Assembly (NCBI GenBank): GCA_050250695.1
Contig: JBFWOE010000002.1
Location: 1-64,000, forward strand
Source: Ga0077527 sp050250695
GTDB lineage: Bacteria; Pseudomonadota; Gammaproteobacteria; Burkholderiales; SG8-41
Reading direction: 5' to 3'
DNA: 64,000 bases
This document shows positions 8,097 through 16,882 of this stretch, piece by piece. Under the pieces are notes generated by a model. The model saw only the letters and a program-made list of their open reading frames with translations. It searched no databases and was not told where the DNA came from. The translations under genes and the position numbers were made by a program. Within the stretch, counting starts at the first letter, position 1. The number at the start of each line of letters is the position of its first letter.

Positions 8097-8774
8097 TCAG
8101 TGTCCAGGCTTTTCGCCCCACAGCAGCTTGTGCAGTTGCAGCTGCAGGCGCACGGGCAATCGGTCGCGCAATATCCACTCGGCAAGAAGGCGGGGCTCGA
8201 GTTGGCCATGCACCGGGGAGAACAGAACCGGGCATGCCGCATCAAGGCGGCGCGCCTGCAACTGTTCACGTGCCCAGACATAGTCGGCTTCATCGCAGAG
8301 GACGAACTTGATTTCGTCATGCGCGGTCAGGTGGTCAAGGTTGGTCCACAGGTTGCGTTCGCATTCGCCCGAACCCGGTGTCTTGAGGTCGAGGATTTTC
8401 GAGATCCGCGGATCGACCATGGACACGTCCAGCGCGCCGCTGGTCTCAAGGGATACCGAGTAACCGGCATCCGCCAGCTGCCGCAGCAGCAGCGCCGCAT
8501 GTTTCTGCGCCAGCGGCTCGCCGCCGGTCAGCGTCACGTAACGGACCTGGTAACAGGCAACGTGATCGAGGATTTCTTCGAGCGCCATGGACTCGCCACC
8601 GTGGAAGGCATACGTGGTGTCGCAATACCCGCAGCGCAGCGGGCAGCCGGTCAGGCGCACGAATACTGTCGGCAGGCCGCTGCGGCTGGTTTCGCCCTGC
8701 AGCGAAAAAAATATCTCGGTGACGCGCAGCGTGGCCGCGGCAACGGCGAGGGCTTCGGTGGCAACTTGATTCAC
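8097..8774 (-). CDS. queE: 7-carboxy-7-deazaguanine synthase (radical SAM)
   Basis: QueE is a radical-SAM enzyme that contracts the ring of 6-carboxy-tetrahydropterin to 7-carboxy-7-deazaguanine. The 225-residue protein carries the 4Fe-4S motif CPLRCGYC (Cys44, Cys48, Cys51), the substrate loop FFSLQGE (22-28) and the SAM-binding TGGEP (about 84-88). The only good start is GTG (8774), about 50 nt after the cpoB stop. Downstream queC supplies the next step; queD is not in the window. Confidence 0.96.
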   Translation of the reverse strand: MNQVATEALAVAAATLRVTEIFFSLQGETSRSGLPTVFVRLTGCPLRCGYCDTTYAFHGGESMALEEILDHVACYQVRYVTLTGGEPLAQKHAALLLRQLADAGYSVSLETSGALDVSMVDPRISKILDLKTPGSGECERNLWTNLDHLTAHDEIKFVLCDEADYVWAREQLQARRLDAACPVLFSPVHGQLEPRLLAEWILRDRLPVRLQLQLHKLLWGEKPGH

Positions 8775-8823
8775 GGCGCCGATGTTATCAGGCCGCCGAC
8801 GGCGCGCACGGGCGCGCCATCAT

Positions 8824-9654
8824 TCAGCGCAGGTTGGCGAGCCGCCGGCGGGCCTTTTCGGCGGCATCCGACGAGGGATAACGGGCCACCAGGCCTTCCA
8901 TGGTCTTGCGCGCCGCACCGGCATCGCCCGCCTCCAGCTGCGAACTGGCGAGGTTGAGCAACGCATCGGGGACCGAAGTGCTGTCGGGATAGGCCGCAAT
9001 CAGCTTCTGCTGGCTGGCGATGGCGTTCCTGAAGTCGCGCAGATTGAAATACGAATCGCCGATCCAGTACTGTGCGCGTGGCGCCAGGGTGCTTTTCGGG
9101 TACTTCCTGATGAATCCCTGGAAGGCGCTGATCGCGCCCTGGTAGTCGCCGATGCGGCGCTGGCCCTGGGCGCGCTCGTAGGCGTCATTTTCGTCGACTG
9201 CGACCGGCGCGGCCGAGGCAACTTTCGGCACGTCGGCACCCGTTGCCGGGGAAGCAGCGGCGGCACCCGGCGTCATCGCCGCACCCGGTTGCTCGAAACG
9301 GCGCAGGCGCAGGTCAAGGTCGACATACATGTCGCGCTGCCGCTTGGATACGCCTTCGATGCTGTTGCCCAGCACTTCAATCTGGCCGCGCAGGCCGCGG
9401 ATTTCCTCGCGCAGTTTTTCGATCTCGCCGGCTATTGCGAGCACCGGCTGCGCTTTTGCGTCTTCCTCGACCTTGCCCAGCCGGGTACTGATGGCATCGG
9501 TCTGCCGGCGCAGTTCATCGACACGCTTCTGCTGCTCCACGATCATCGCACGCGCGCCTTCGTCGTCAAACAGGCCCGCCACCGCCGGGCCGGCCGCCAG
9601 CAGGCCGGCACACAGCGCCAGCAGGCAGGCGGGACGCGAACCGTGATGCATCAT
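8824..9654 (-). CDS. cpoB: Cell division coordinator CpoB (Tol-Pal system protein YbgF)
   Basis: The 276-residue periplasmic protein has a signal peptide (cleavage near residue 26, PAVAG), a coiled-coil trimerisation region at about 30-110 (EQQKRVDELRRQTDAIS and similar heptads), an Ala/Pro linker, and TPR repeats at about 155-275 (YERAQGQRRIGDYQGAISAFQGF; YWIGDSYFNLRDFRNAIASQQKL). CpoB links Tol-Pal constriction to peptidoglycan synthesis. It lies directly downstream of pal as in most proteobacteria. Two consecutive ATGs (9654, 9651) are possible starts. Confidence 0.95.
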   Translation of the reverse strand: MMHHGSRPACLLALCAGLLAAGPAVAGLFDDEGARAMIVEQQKRVDELRRQTDAISTRLGKVEEDAKAQPVLAIAGEIEKLREEIRGLRGQIEVLGNSIEGVSKRQRDMYVDLDLRLRRFEQPGAAMTPGAAAASPATGADVPKVASAAPVAVDENDAYERAQGQRRIGDYQGAISAFQGFIRKYPKSTLAPRAQYWIGDSYFNLRDFRNAIASQQKLIAAYPDSTSVPDALLNLASSQLEAGDAGAARKTMEGLVARYPSSDAAEKARRRLANLR

Positions 9655-9662
9655 GACGCCGT

Positions 9663-10211
9663 TCAGTCGTTGGGATAGACGATGTCGGCGCGGCGGTTCT
9701 CGGCCCAGCTTTTCTCGTCGTGGCCGGTGGCCCGGGGCTTCTCTTCGCCGAAGCTGACGGTTTCGATCTGATCGCTGCGCGCGCCCAGCAGCTGCATCGC
9801 CTGCTTCACTGCGTCGGCACGACGCTGGCCAAGCGCAAGATTGTATTCGCGGCTGCCGCGTTCATCGGCATTGCCCTGAATGGTGACTTTCTGTTTGCCG
9901 TTCTGCTGAAGGTAGCGCGCATGCGCCGACACCAGCGGCTTGAATTCGTCCTTGACCACGTTGCTGTCGAGTTCGAAATAGACGCTGCGCTTGGACAGGA
10001 TGTTCGACGGATCTTTCAACGGGTTGCCCGAAACACCTTTGGGCTCCAGCGGCGCGGTGGTCGGGCCGGTGGATTGCGTCTGCGGCTTTCGCTGCTGCGC
10101 CGTGGCGCCGCTGCGGTCCTCTACGGAGGCGCCGTCCTGCTCCTTGGTGGGCGTGCTGCCGCAGGCGGCGAGAAATGCCGATGCTGCAAGTGCGAGTATT
10201 AGCCGTTTCAT
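9663..10211 (-). CDS. pal: Peptidoglycan-associated lipoprotein
   Basis: The 182-residue outer-membrane lipoprotein has the lipobox LAAC with Cys17. Its C-terminal OmpA domain contains the peptidoglycan-binding motif IQGNADERGSREYNLALGQRRA. It anchors the outer membrane to the cell wall and interacts with TolB and TolA. ATG 10211 is chosen because AAGGAGCTGATA precedes it at perfect spacing and it gives the lipoprotein signal; a longer frame to 10274 lacks both. It lies between tolB and cpoB. Confidence 0.97.
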   Translation of the reverse strand: MKRLILALAASAFLAACGSTPTKEQDGASVEDRSGATAQQRKPQTQSTGPTTAPLEPKGVSGNPLKDPSNILSKRSVYFELDSNVVKDEFKPLVSAHARYLQQNGKQKVTIQGNADERGSREYNLALGQRRADAVKQAMQLLGARSDQIETVSFGEEKPRATGHDEKSWAENRRADIVYPND

Positions 10212-10249
10212 TATCAGCTCCTTGTCGATAGGGGTGGATTTGCCGGGTG

Positions 10250-11560
10250 TTATTTGTTGACCACAGGACTCCACGCAGGTTCACGTGCATCCCCGACATC
10301 CGCGGTGAAGCGTTGCCGGATGCGACCGTCGCTGGAAACGGCGGCCAATATACCACGCCCCCCCACCACGGTTGCATAGAGTATGAGCTTGCTGTTGGGC
10401 GCGAAACTCGGCGATTCGTCGATGCCGCCGTCCGTCAGCACCTGGACCTGTCTTGTCGCGAAATCCTGTACTGCCACGTTGAACCGCCCCCTGTTGCGCT
10501 GGATGAAGGTGAAGCTCTTGCCGTCCGGGCTGTGCCGCGGCGACACGTTGTAATCGCCTTCGAAGGTAACGCGTTGCGCAGGTCCGCCGCTGACAGCGAT
10601 GCGGTAAATCTGCGGTCCGCCGCCGCGGTCCGAGGTGAACAGTATCGACTGGCCGTCCGGGGAAAAATTGGCCTCGGTGTCGATCGCGTTGCTGCTGGTC
10701 AGGCGCCGCGGCTCTCCGCGGCCGTCAGCGCTGATCAGGTAGAGCTGCGAGCCGCCGTCGCGGCTCAGCGTCACCGCCAGCTGCCGGCCGTCGCGCGACC
10801 AGGCGGGCGCGCTGTTGCTGCCGCGGAAGGCGGCAACCGCCTGGCGGCCGCCGGTGGTCAGCGACTGCACGTAGACGATGGGTTTTTTCTGCTCGAAGGA
10901 CACGTAGGCGAGGCGCGTGCCGTCAGGCGACCACGCCGGCGAAATGATCGGCTCGTTGGAACTGAGCACGCTCTGCGCGCCGTAGCCGTCGGCGTCGGCG
11001 ACATGCAACTCGTAACGCGTGCCGCGCTTGACGACATAGGCGATGCGCGTCGCGAACACGCCGGTATCGCCGGTGAGTTTTTCGTAGATCACGTCGGCGA
11101 TCTTGTGCGCAGTCAGCCGCAGCTGGTTCTCGGTCGCGAAATAGACGAAGCCGGCGATCTGGGTCTGCTTGACCACGTCCATGACCCGGAAGCGGATGTC
11201 ATAACGACCGTCGGGAGCCTTGCTCACCGAACCGATCACCACGGCCTCGGCGCCGCGCGCGCGCCACTGCGCATAATCAAGCTGCTCGGGCTCGTGCGGC
11301 ACCGGGTTGATGCCGCCCGGATCAACGGTGCGGAACAGCCCGCTGCGCGCAAGGTCGGCGGCCACCACCGGCGTGATGCGCTGGGAAAGGCCCTCTTCTG
11401 CGCGGAACGGCACGATCGCCACCGGCACCTGGGTGGCGCCGGCGCCGGTGATTTCGATGGTCAGCGACGCAACTGCGCTGCCGGCTGACAGCAGCAGCGC
11501 CGCAAGCAGCATGCGCAGGATATTAAACATCATCGATATTTTTTCACGGCTGGATTGCAT
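10250..11560 (-). CDS. tolB: Tol-Pal system beta-propeller protein TolB
   Basis: The periplasmic TolB protein (436 residues from the first ATG) has a signal peptide ending near SAGSAVAS, an N-terminal TolB_N domain (VAIVPFRAEEG..), and WD40-like PD40 repeats such as SPAWSPDGTRLAYVS, APAWSRDGRQLAV, EANFSPDGQSILFTS and SPRHSPDGKSFTF. The start is uncertain: MQSS (11560) and MFNILRMLL (near 11530) are both possible and neither has a strong ribosome site. It binds Pal and the TolA C terminus. Confidence 0.96.
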   Translation of the reverse strand: MQSSREKISMMFNILRMLLAALLLSAGSAVASLTIEITGAGATQVPVAIVPFRAEEGLSQRITPVVAADLARSGLFRTVDPGGINPVPHEPEQLDYAQWRARGAEAVVIGSVSKAPDGRYDIRFRVMDVVKQTQIAGFVYFATENQLRLTAHKIADVIYEKLTGDTGVFATRIAYVVKRGTRYELHVADADGYGAQSVLSSNEPIISPAWSPDGTRLAYVSFEQKKPIVYVQSLTTGGRQAVAAFRGSNSAPAWSRDGRQLAVTLSRDGGSQLYLISADGRGEPRRLTSSNAIDTEANFSPDGQSILFTSDRGGGPQIYRIAVSGGPAQRVTFEGDYNVSPRHSPDGKSFTFIQRNRGRFNVAVQDFATRQVQVLTDGGIDESPSFAPNSKLILYATVVGGRGILAAVSSDGRIRQRFTADVGDAREPAWSPVVNK

Positions 11561-11582
11561 TTTGATGTTTTCTTTTTCGTGA

Positions 11583-12383
11583 TCATTCTTTGGGGCGGAA
11601 TACCAGGTTTAGTTCCCGGAACTGGCGCATCAGCGCCGGATCCGGCGGCAGAGGCAGCGGCTGGGCCTTGAGGATCGCCCGCTCCACAGCGGCATCATAG
11701 GCGGGGATGCTGTTGGCCGAGCGTTTCAGTTTGGCCCCCAGCACCTCGCCACCCGGCAGCATCACCACCTCGAACTCAACCCGCGCATTGTCGCTGACAT
11801 TCGGCGGCAGCACGATGAAGCGGCGGACTTTTTCGACAATGCGCCGCTTGTACTCGTCGACCACCTTGGCCTGAGCCGCGGCCTGCTGCGCCGCCAGCGC
11901 ATCGCGCGCCTTTTGTTGCTCGGCGGCGACACGTTTGGCTTCCGCCTCGGCCGCCTGTTTCTGCTTCAGCGCCTCGGCTTCGGCGCGCTTTTTCTTCTCC
12001 AGCTCGGCTTCGCGCGCCTTTTCCGCGGCGAGTTTTTTCGCTTCCGCCGCTTTCTGTTCCTTGAGCTTGCGTTCCTTCTCCAGCTTTTCCTTCAGGGCGA
12101 TGTCCGGTTTCGGCGCAGGCGCAGGTTCCGGTTTCGGCGGCGGCTTCACTTCCGCTTTCGGCGCGGGTGGTGGCGGCACGGGTTTGGCGACCGGCGGCAC
12201 TTGCGCCTTGGGCGGAGTCAACGGCGGCAGGTCGCGCCACAGATCGACGACGGCAGCGGTATCAATCTGCTGATGCTGCCAGCTGACGCCGAACACCAGA
12301 AACACCAGCAGCAGCACGTGCATCGCGAAGGCCAGCGCGCCGGCCAGGGCCTGTTCGCGGGACTGGATCGCGGCCGCATTCAT
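11583..12383 (-). CDS. tolA: TolA, energy-transducing envelope-spanning protein
   Basis: The 266-residue protein has one N-terminal transmembrane helix (about 14-35), a Pro-rich segment (56-95), a long Lys/Ala/Glu-rich helix (about 98-175, e.g. LKEKLEKERKLKEQKAAEAKK), and a C-terminal TonB/TolA domain (about 180-262, VEFEVVMLPGGEVLGAKLKRS). TolA transmits proton-motive energy from TolQR to Pal and TolB. The start overlaps the tolR stop (TGATG), indicating translational coupling. Confidence 0.95.
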   Translation of the reverse strand: MNAAAIQSREQALAGALAFAMHVLLLVFLVFGVSWQHQQIDTAAVVDLWRDLPPLTPPKAQVPPVAKPVPPPPAPKAEVKPPPKPEPAPAPKPDIALKEKLEKERKLKEQKAAEAKKLAAEKAREAELEKKKRAEAEALKQKQAAEAEAKRVAAEQQKARDALAAQQAAAQAKVVDEYKRRIVEKVRRFIVLPPNVSDNARVEFEVVMLPGGEVLGAKLKRSANSIPAYDAAVERAILKAQPLPLPPDPALMRQFRELNLVFRPKE

Positions 12384-12805
12384 CAGTTTCGCGGTCGCGC
12401 GAGCAGCCCGACTTTCTGCACCTGGTTCTGCTGCAGCATGTCCATGACCTCCAGCACCGACTCGTAGCGCACGTCCTTGTCAGCCGCGATCACCACCGCC
12501 TGCTCCGGATTGCGTTTCTGCTTGTTGCGGATCGCGGCAAGCAATTCGTCGCGCGTCACCTTGCGCTCGGCCGCGCCCTGGTCGCGGTCGCGCAGCAACA
12601 GCAGCCCGGTCTTGTCGATCGAGACTTCCAGCGGCGCCACCGGCGGATTCGAAGTCTTGCCGACTGACGGCAGCTCGACCTGCCCGGGGTTGATCAGCGG
12701 CGCAGTAACCATGAAAATCACCAGCAGCACCAGCATCACGTCGATGTAGGGCACGACGTTGATCTGGTTCATCAGCCTGCGGCCGCTGCGTTTTTCGATC
12801 AGCAT
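12383..12805 (-). CDS. tolR: TolR (ExbD/TolR family) proton-channel subunit
   Basis: The 140-residue protein has a single membrane helix near 17-38 with the conserved proton-pathway aspartate in NVVPYIDVMLVLLVIFMV, then the periplasmic ExbD domain (ELPSVGKTS...VVIAADKDVRYESVLEVMDML). It works with TolQ to power TolA. It starts 9 nt after tolQ and overlaps tolA by 1 nt. Confidence 0.97.
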   Translation of the reverse strand: MLIEKRSGRRLMNQINVVPYIDVMLVLLVIFMVTAPLINPGQVELPSVGKTSNPPVAPLEVSIDKTGLLLLRDRDQGAAERKVTRDELLAAIRNKQKRNPEQAVVIAADKDVRYESVLEVMDMLQQNQVQKVGLLARPRN

Positions 12806-12814
12806 GCTGGATGC

Positions 12815-13498
12815 CTAATTCACCTGGCGCTGCAGGATGTTCGAGAATTCTTCGGTGAACGAATCAAAACGGATTGCCAGCCGGTTGACGTCGCCGGCAA
12901 AGCGGTTGTACGCCACCACCGCGGGGATCGCCGCGAACAGGCCGATGGCGGTGGCGATCAGCGCTTCGGCGATGCCCGGCGCGACGTGACCCAGCGTCGC
13001 CTGCGCGACATTCGCCAGCCCGCGGAAAGAGTTCATGATGCCCCACACCGTTCCCAGCAGCCCCACGTACGGGCTGACCGAGCCCACCGAGGCCAGAAAC
13101 GACAGCGAGGATTCGAGCTTGTCCATTTCGCGCTGGTAGGTCGCGCGCATGGCGCGCCGCGTGCTGTCCATCAGCGCGCCGACGTCGGTGCCCGGCTCGC
13201 GACGGTGTTTGGTGAATTCGCGGAATCCCGATTCAAAAATGCGTTCGAGGCTGCCGGCCGAATCGCGCGCGTTGACCGCGCGCTGGAACAGGTCGTTCAA
13301 GTCGGCACCGCTCCAGAACTGGCGCTCGAATTCCGCGGTCTGGGTGGCGGCACGGCGCAGCGTGAACACCTTGAGGAAAATGTAATACCAGGAAAACAGC
13401 GATGCCAGCAGCAGTATGGCCATCACCAGCTGCACCGGTACGCTGGCGCCGGTGATCAGGCTGAGCACCGACATGTCATGCGTGAGTGTTGCGTTCAC
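12815..13498 (-). CDS. tolQ: TolQ (MotA/TolQ/ExbB) proton-channel subunit
   Basis: The 227-residue protein has three membrane segments (about 15-38, 130-155, 165-190), with the conserved SPYVGLLGTVWGIMNSFRGL and HVAPGIAEALIATAIGLFAAIPAVVAYN of the family. GTG at 13498 overlaps the ybgC stop (GTGA); an ATG eight codons downstream (13474, MSVLSLITG) is an alternative start. It is the first gene of tolQRAB-pal-cpoB. Confidence 0.96.
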   Translation of the reverse strand: MNATLTHDMSVLSLITGASVPVQLVMAILLLASLFSWYYIFLKVFTLRRAATQTAEFERQFWSGADLNDLFQRAVNARDSAGSLERIFESGFREFTKHRREPGTDVGALMDSTRRAMRATYQREMDKLESSLSFLASVGSVSPYVGLLGTVWGIMNSFRGLANVAQATLGHVAPGIAEALIATAIGLFAAIPAVVAYNRFAGDVNRLAIRFDSFTEEFSNILQRQVN

Positions 13499-13971
13499 TT
13501 TTCAGGTCCCGTTGTTATGCGCAATTCCCGGGGCATGCGGACCGGCCTGAAGGTGCCGGTGCTCACGCACACGACATCGACCACCGCCCGTACACGCTCC
13601 TCGTCCCCGTGCCGCACGCATTGCAGAAACCGGATGCGGCTGCCGCTGACGTTATCCACTTCCACGCTCACCTGCAAGCTGTCGTTGAAGCGCGACGGCC
13701 GCAGGAAATCTATCTGCACCGAGCGCACCACGAACAGCACGCGCAGGGTCTCCGCCATCACCGGCTGTTCGTACCCCTGCGCGCGCAGCCACTCGGTGCG
13801 GGCGCGTTCCATGAAACGCAGATAGTTGGCATAGAACACCACGCCGCCCGCATCGGTGTCCTCGTAATAAACGCGTACCGGCCACAAAAAGGGTTCAGCG
13901 GCGGCCAGACCAGCCTTGCGGAGCACTTTCGAGGCAGCTGATATGCTCCGGGTATTTTTCAATTTTATCAA
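13495..13971 (-). CDS. ybgC: Acyl-CoA thioesterase YbgC (Tol-Pal associated, hotdog fold)
   Basis: The hotdog-fold thioesterase core WPVRVYYEDTDAGGVVFYANYLRFMERARTEWL carries the family signature with catalytic Asp (YEDTD). It lies directly upstream of tolQ as in most proteobacteria and overlaps it by 4 nt. The coordinates use a TTG start that adds about 28 residues before the conserved domain, which is longer than usual. A possible -10 (TAAAAT, 13962-13967) lies inside that extension, so the real start may be GTG at codon 16 or TTG at codon 29. No convincing ribosome site settles this. Confidence 0.88.
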   Translation of the reverse strand: MIKLKNTRSISAASKVLRKAGLAAAEPFLWPVRVYYEDTDAGGVVFYANYLRFMERARTEWLRAQGYEQPVMAETLRVLFVVRSVQIDFLRPSRFNDSLQVSVEVDNVSGSRIRFLQCVRHGDEERVRAVVDVVCVSTGTFRPVRMPRELRITTGPEK

Positions 13972-13979
13972 TTAAAACA
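13970..13979 (+). repeat. AT-rich motif copy 2 (AATTAAAACA)
   Basis: The plus strand reads AATTAAAACAGATAC at the very start of the ybgC region. It differs by one base from the core of the other copies and shares the following GATA with copies 4 and 5. Confidence 0.35.
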
Positions 13980-14050
13980 GATACTTGTGTTTATTCCGGG
14001 GGCGAGAACGCCAATGATGCGAGGCGCCACCACAAACCGTGAGGGCATCA

Positions 14051-15085
14051 CTATTGGTTCCAGAGATCGCCGGCGGCACCCTGCGACGGCTGTGCCAGCC
14101 CGAAATGACGGTAGGCCAGCGCGGTGGCCACGCGCCCGCGCAGGGTGCGCTGCAGGTAGCCCTGCTGGATCAGGAAAGGTTCGAGCACATCCTCGATGGT
14201 GTCGCGCTCCTCGCCGATCGCCGCCGCGAGGTTCTCGACGCCGACCGGACCGCCAGCAAACTTGTCGATCACCGCGCGCAGCAGCTTGCGGTCCATGACA
14301 TCGAGCCCGACCGCATCGACATCAAGCATTTTCAGTGCGGCATCAGCCACCTCGCGCGTGACATGCCCCCCTGCCCGTACCTGGGCGTAATCGCGCACGC
14401 GGCGCAGCAGGCGGTTGGAAATGCGCGGCGTGCCGCGCGAGCGGCCGGCGACTTCGCGCGCGCCGTCGGCATCGATGCCGACCTCGAGCAGCCGCGCCGA
14501 ACGCCCGACGATCCGCGTCAGTTCGTCCGCGGTATAGAACTCCAGACGCGCAACGATGCCGAAGCGGTCGCGCAGCGGATTGGTCAGCATGCCGGCGCGG
14601 GTGGTCGCGCCCACCAGTGTGAACGGCGGCAGGTCGAGTTTGACGGAACGCGCCGCAGGACCTTCGCCGATCATGATGTCGATCTGGAAATCCTCCAGCG
14701 CGGGATAAAGAATCTCCTCAACCACCGGCGACAGGCGATGGATCTCGTCGATGAAAAGCACGTCGTTGGGCTCGAGGTTGGTCAGCATCGCCGCAAGATC
14801 GCCGGCGCGCTCGAGCACCGGGCCGGAGGTATGGCGCAGGTTGACGCCCATCTCCCGAGCAATGATGTGCGCCAGCGTGGTTTTGCCCAGCCCCGGCGGA
14901 CCGAACAGCAGCACGTGGTCCAGCGCTTCCTTGCGCCGGCGCGCGGCCTCGATGAAGATCGACAGCTGGCCGCGGATTGTCTCCTGGCCGACATATTCGT
15001 CGAGCGCCTTTGGCCGCAGCGCGCGTTCGATCACCTCTTCCTGCGAAGAAGCCGCTGCGGAAATCAGGCGGTCGGTTTCAATCAT
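14051..15085 (-). CDS. ruvB: Holliday junction branch-migration ATPase RuvB
   Basis: The 344-residue AAA+ motor has Walker A GPPGLGKTT (62-70), Walker B with FIDEIHRLS, sensor 1 GATTRAGML and a C-terminal winged helix (IEDVLEPFLIQQGYLQRTLRGR). It drives branch migration with RuvA. It starts 13 nt after ruvA and ends the yebC-ruvC-GT-ruvA-ruvB string. The 79 nt beyond the stop hold no terminator that I can see. Confidence 0.98.
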   Translation of the reverse strand: MIETDRLISAAASSQEEVIERALRPKALDEYVGQETIRGQLSIFIEAARRRKEALDHVLLFGPPGLGKTTLAHIIAREMGVNLRHTSGPVLERAGDLAAMLTNLEPNDVLFIDEIHRLSPVVEEILYPALEDFQIDIMIGEGPAARSVKLDLPPFTLVGATTRAGMLTNPLRDRFGIVARLEFYTADELTRIVGRSARLLEVGIDADGAREVAGRSRGTPRISNRLLRRVRDYAQVRAGGHVTREVADAALKMLDVDAVGLDVMDRKLLRAVIDKFAGGPVGVENLAAAIGEERDTIEDVLEPFLIQQGYLQRTLRGRVATALAYRHFGLAQPSQGAAGDLWNQ

Positions 15086-15098
15086 GAATTATGCGTGC

Positions 15099-15677
15099 TC
15101 ATGCCTTGGACAGCAGTTTCAGGGCCTGGCGTATGCCTTCGGTCACCGACACCCCGGCCGCGAGCTGCGCCACCGCCCAGTGTACTTCCTTGTCATTGTA
15201 GCCAAGCGCGCTCAGGGCATTGACGACATCACTGCCGTTGCCCGTACCCGTCGGACCCGCCGGCAGTACGCCGGCCTTGGGCAGGCGGTCGCGCATTTCG
15301 AGCAGCAGGCGCTCGGCGGTTTTTTTGCCGATGCCGGGTATCCGTGTCAGGCGCGCGCCGTCCTGCGCACGCACGGCATCGTGCAGTTCGGCCACCGACA
15401 GGCCCGACAGTACCGACAGCGCGGTGCGCGCCCCCACGCCGGAAATGCGGATCAGCTGGCGGAACATCGTGCGTTCCGCCTCGGTGGCAAAACCGAACAG
15501 CAGGTGCGCATCCTCGCGCACCACCAGGTGCGTGTAGAGCGTCACCTCCGCTCCGGTGGCCGGGAGCTGGTAGAGCGTGCTCATCGGCACATCGAGTTCG
15601 TAGCCGACGCCATTCACGTCCACCGTGATCTGCGGCGGCTGCTTGGTCGAAAGTCGTCCGGATATGCGCCCGATCAT
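15099..15677 (-). CDS. ruvA: Holliday junction DNA-binding protein RuvA
   Basis: The 192-residue protein has the OB-fold N terminus (MIGRISGRLSTKQPPQITVDVNGVGYEL), helix-hairpin-helix pairs (ISGVGARTALSVLSGL; IPGIGKKTAERLLLEM) and a C-terminal RuvB-contacting domain after a Gly/Pro linker near 145-152. The ATG overlaps the stop of the upstream glycosyltransferase by 4 nt (ATGA). Confidence 0.98.
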   Translation of the reverse strand: MIGRISGRLSTKQPPQITVDVNGVGYELDVPMSTLYQLPATGAEVTLYTHLVVREDAHLLFGFATEAERTMFRQLIRISGVGARTALSVLSGLSVAELHDAVRAQDGARLTRIPGIGKKTAERLLLEMRDRLPKAGVLPAGPTGTGNGSDVVNALSALGYNDKEVHWAVAQLAAGVSVTEGIRQALKLLSKA

Positions 15678-16882
15678 TTCCTTCCTTTTTCCTGCGTTGC
15701 CGCCAGTGATTCAACCTGTGCAATCACCTGATCGATGATTGTATCAACGGAAGGCTTGCTATAACGGTCCGCGAACCCGCGTGCACGGTCGCGATACGCG
15801 GCATTCTCCAGCATGTCCGCCAGCAGATTCCGGATGTCTTCCGGATTACCGTCAGGGCGCAACAGTCCGCAGACGCCGATACGCTGCAGGGCTGAGGCAA
15901 ACAGAAAATTTTCCAGCTGCCGGGGCAGCACCAGTACGGGAACTCCCAGCCGCAGCGCCGCAAGCGTTGTGCCGGGGCCATGGGTCACGCACAAATCCGC
16001 CTCCCGGAACACCTGTTCAAGATCAACCCGTTCCGAAACGGCCACGGCGCCCAGCCCGGCATAACGCTGCAGCGCCGCGGCATTGGCGCCGCTGATGTAA
16101 GCGATAACACGCGCTCCGCCGGCAATCAGCGCGGCCATCGTGGTATCGCTGTGGGGATACTCGGCGCGCAGATAGACAAACACCCGCTTGCCGGTGCCCT
16201 CGGGCCAGACCGGCGATATGCCCCCGGCATCGACGCCAGCCAGCCCGAAGTATGTCGCCTCCGGCCGCTTGCCGTAGACATCCGTTTCCGGAACACCGAT
16301 GAAAAACCGGGAAGCGCCGGAAAAAATTTCGCTTATCCCGGTTATTGGAGCGGCCCCGGCTGGCAAAGCCGCATTGATCACGGCCAGCACACGCGCATCG
16401 CTGTCGGCAAGCCGCGCGGCGGGAACATCGACCCATGGGCGCATATTCGGCGTCGGATGCACGTCTGGAGGTACCGAGAACGGCGTGCCGATCACCGCAG
16501 TCGGTATTCCCGAGAGCCGTGCCGCAATCAGCGCGGTCGGCGCATGATCCGCAATCAGCAGTTCGGCGCCGGTCACGTGGAGCAGGCTGCGCCATGCGGT
16601 GATCATCGCCTGCAGCATCGGCGGTTCGAGATAACCGTAACGCATCAGGATTTCGGCGAAATTCAGCGGCGGATCCTGCAGGCCGGAATAGGTGTTCAGG
16701 CACAGCGGCGCCTGATGCACCGTGATCGGCAGCCTGCCGACTGCATTGCAGGCACCGGCAATCTCCCGCGCGGCGACATGCAATACGTGGCCGCGCTCCA
16801 GCAACTTCGGCGCAATGCTCAAAAAGGGACCGAGATGGCCAAAGCCGGCGCCCAGCTCCCAGGCAAGCAGTATGCGGCTCAA
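15674..16882 (-). CDS. GT-B (UGT-like) glycosyltransferase embedded in the ruv operon
   Basis: This 402-residue protein starts with TTG (16882), preceded by GGGAGG at ideal spacing and overlapping the ruvC stop (TTGA); its stop overlaps the ruvA start (ATGA). The N-terminal domain has AWELGAGFGHLGPFLSIAPKLLERGH (residues about 7-32), like the G-x-GH-x-x-P acceptor loop of UGTs. The C-terminal domain has VTHGPGTTLAALRLGVPVLVLPRQLENFLFASALQRIGV (about 315-353), the nucleotide-sugar signature of MurG/UGT enzymes. There is no signal peptide, so it probably acts in the cytoplasm or at the inner membrane face. The acceptor is unknown. A carbohydrate enzyme locked by overlaps between ruvC and ruvA is unexpected. 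Confidence 0.85.
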   Translation of the reverse strand: MSRILLAWELGAGFGHLGPFLSIAPKLLERGHVLHVAAREIAGACNAVGRLPITVHQAPLCLNTYSGLQDPPLNFAEILMRYGYLEPPMLQAMITAWRSLLHVTGAELLIADHAPTALIAARLSGIPTAVIGTPFSVPPDVHPTPNMRPWVDVPAARLADSDARVLAVINAALPAGAAPITGISEIFSGASRFFIGVPETDVYGKRPEATYFGLAGVDAGGISPVWPEGTGKRVFVYLRAEYPHSDTTMAALIAGGARVIAYISGANAAALQRYAGLGAVAVSERVDLEQVFREADLCVTHGPGTTLAALRLGVPVLVLPRQLENFLFASALQRIGVCGLLRPDGNPEDIRNLLADMLENAAYRDRARGFADRYSKPSVDTIIDQVIAQVESLAATQEKGRK

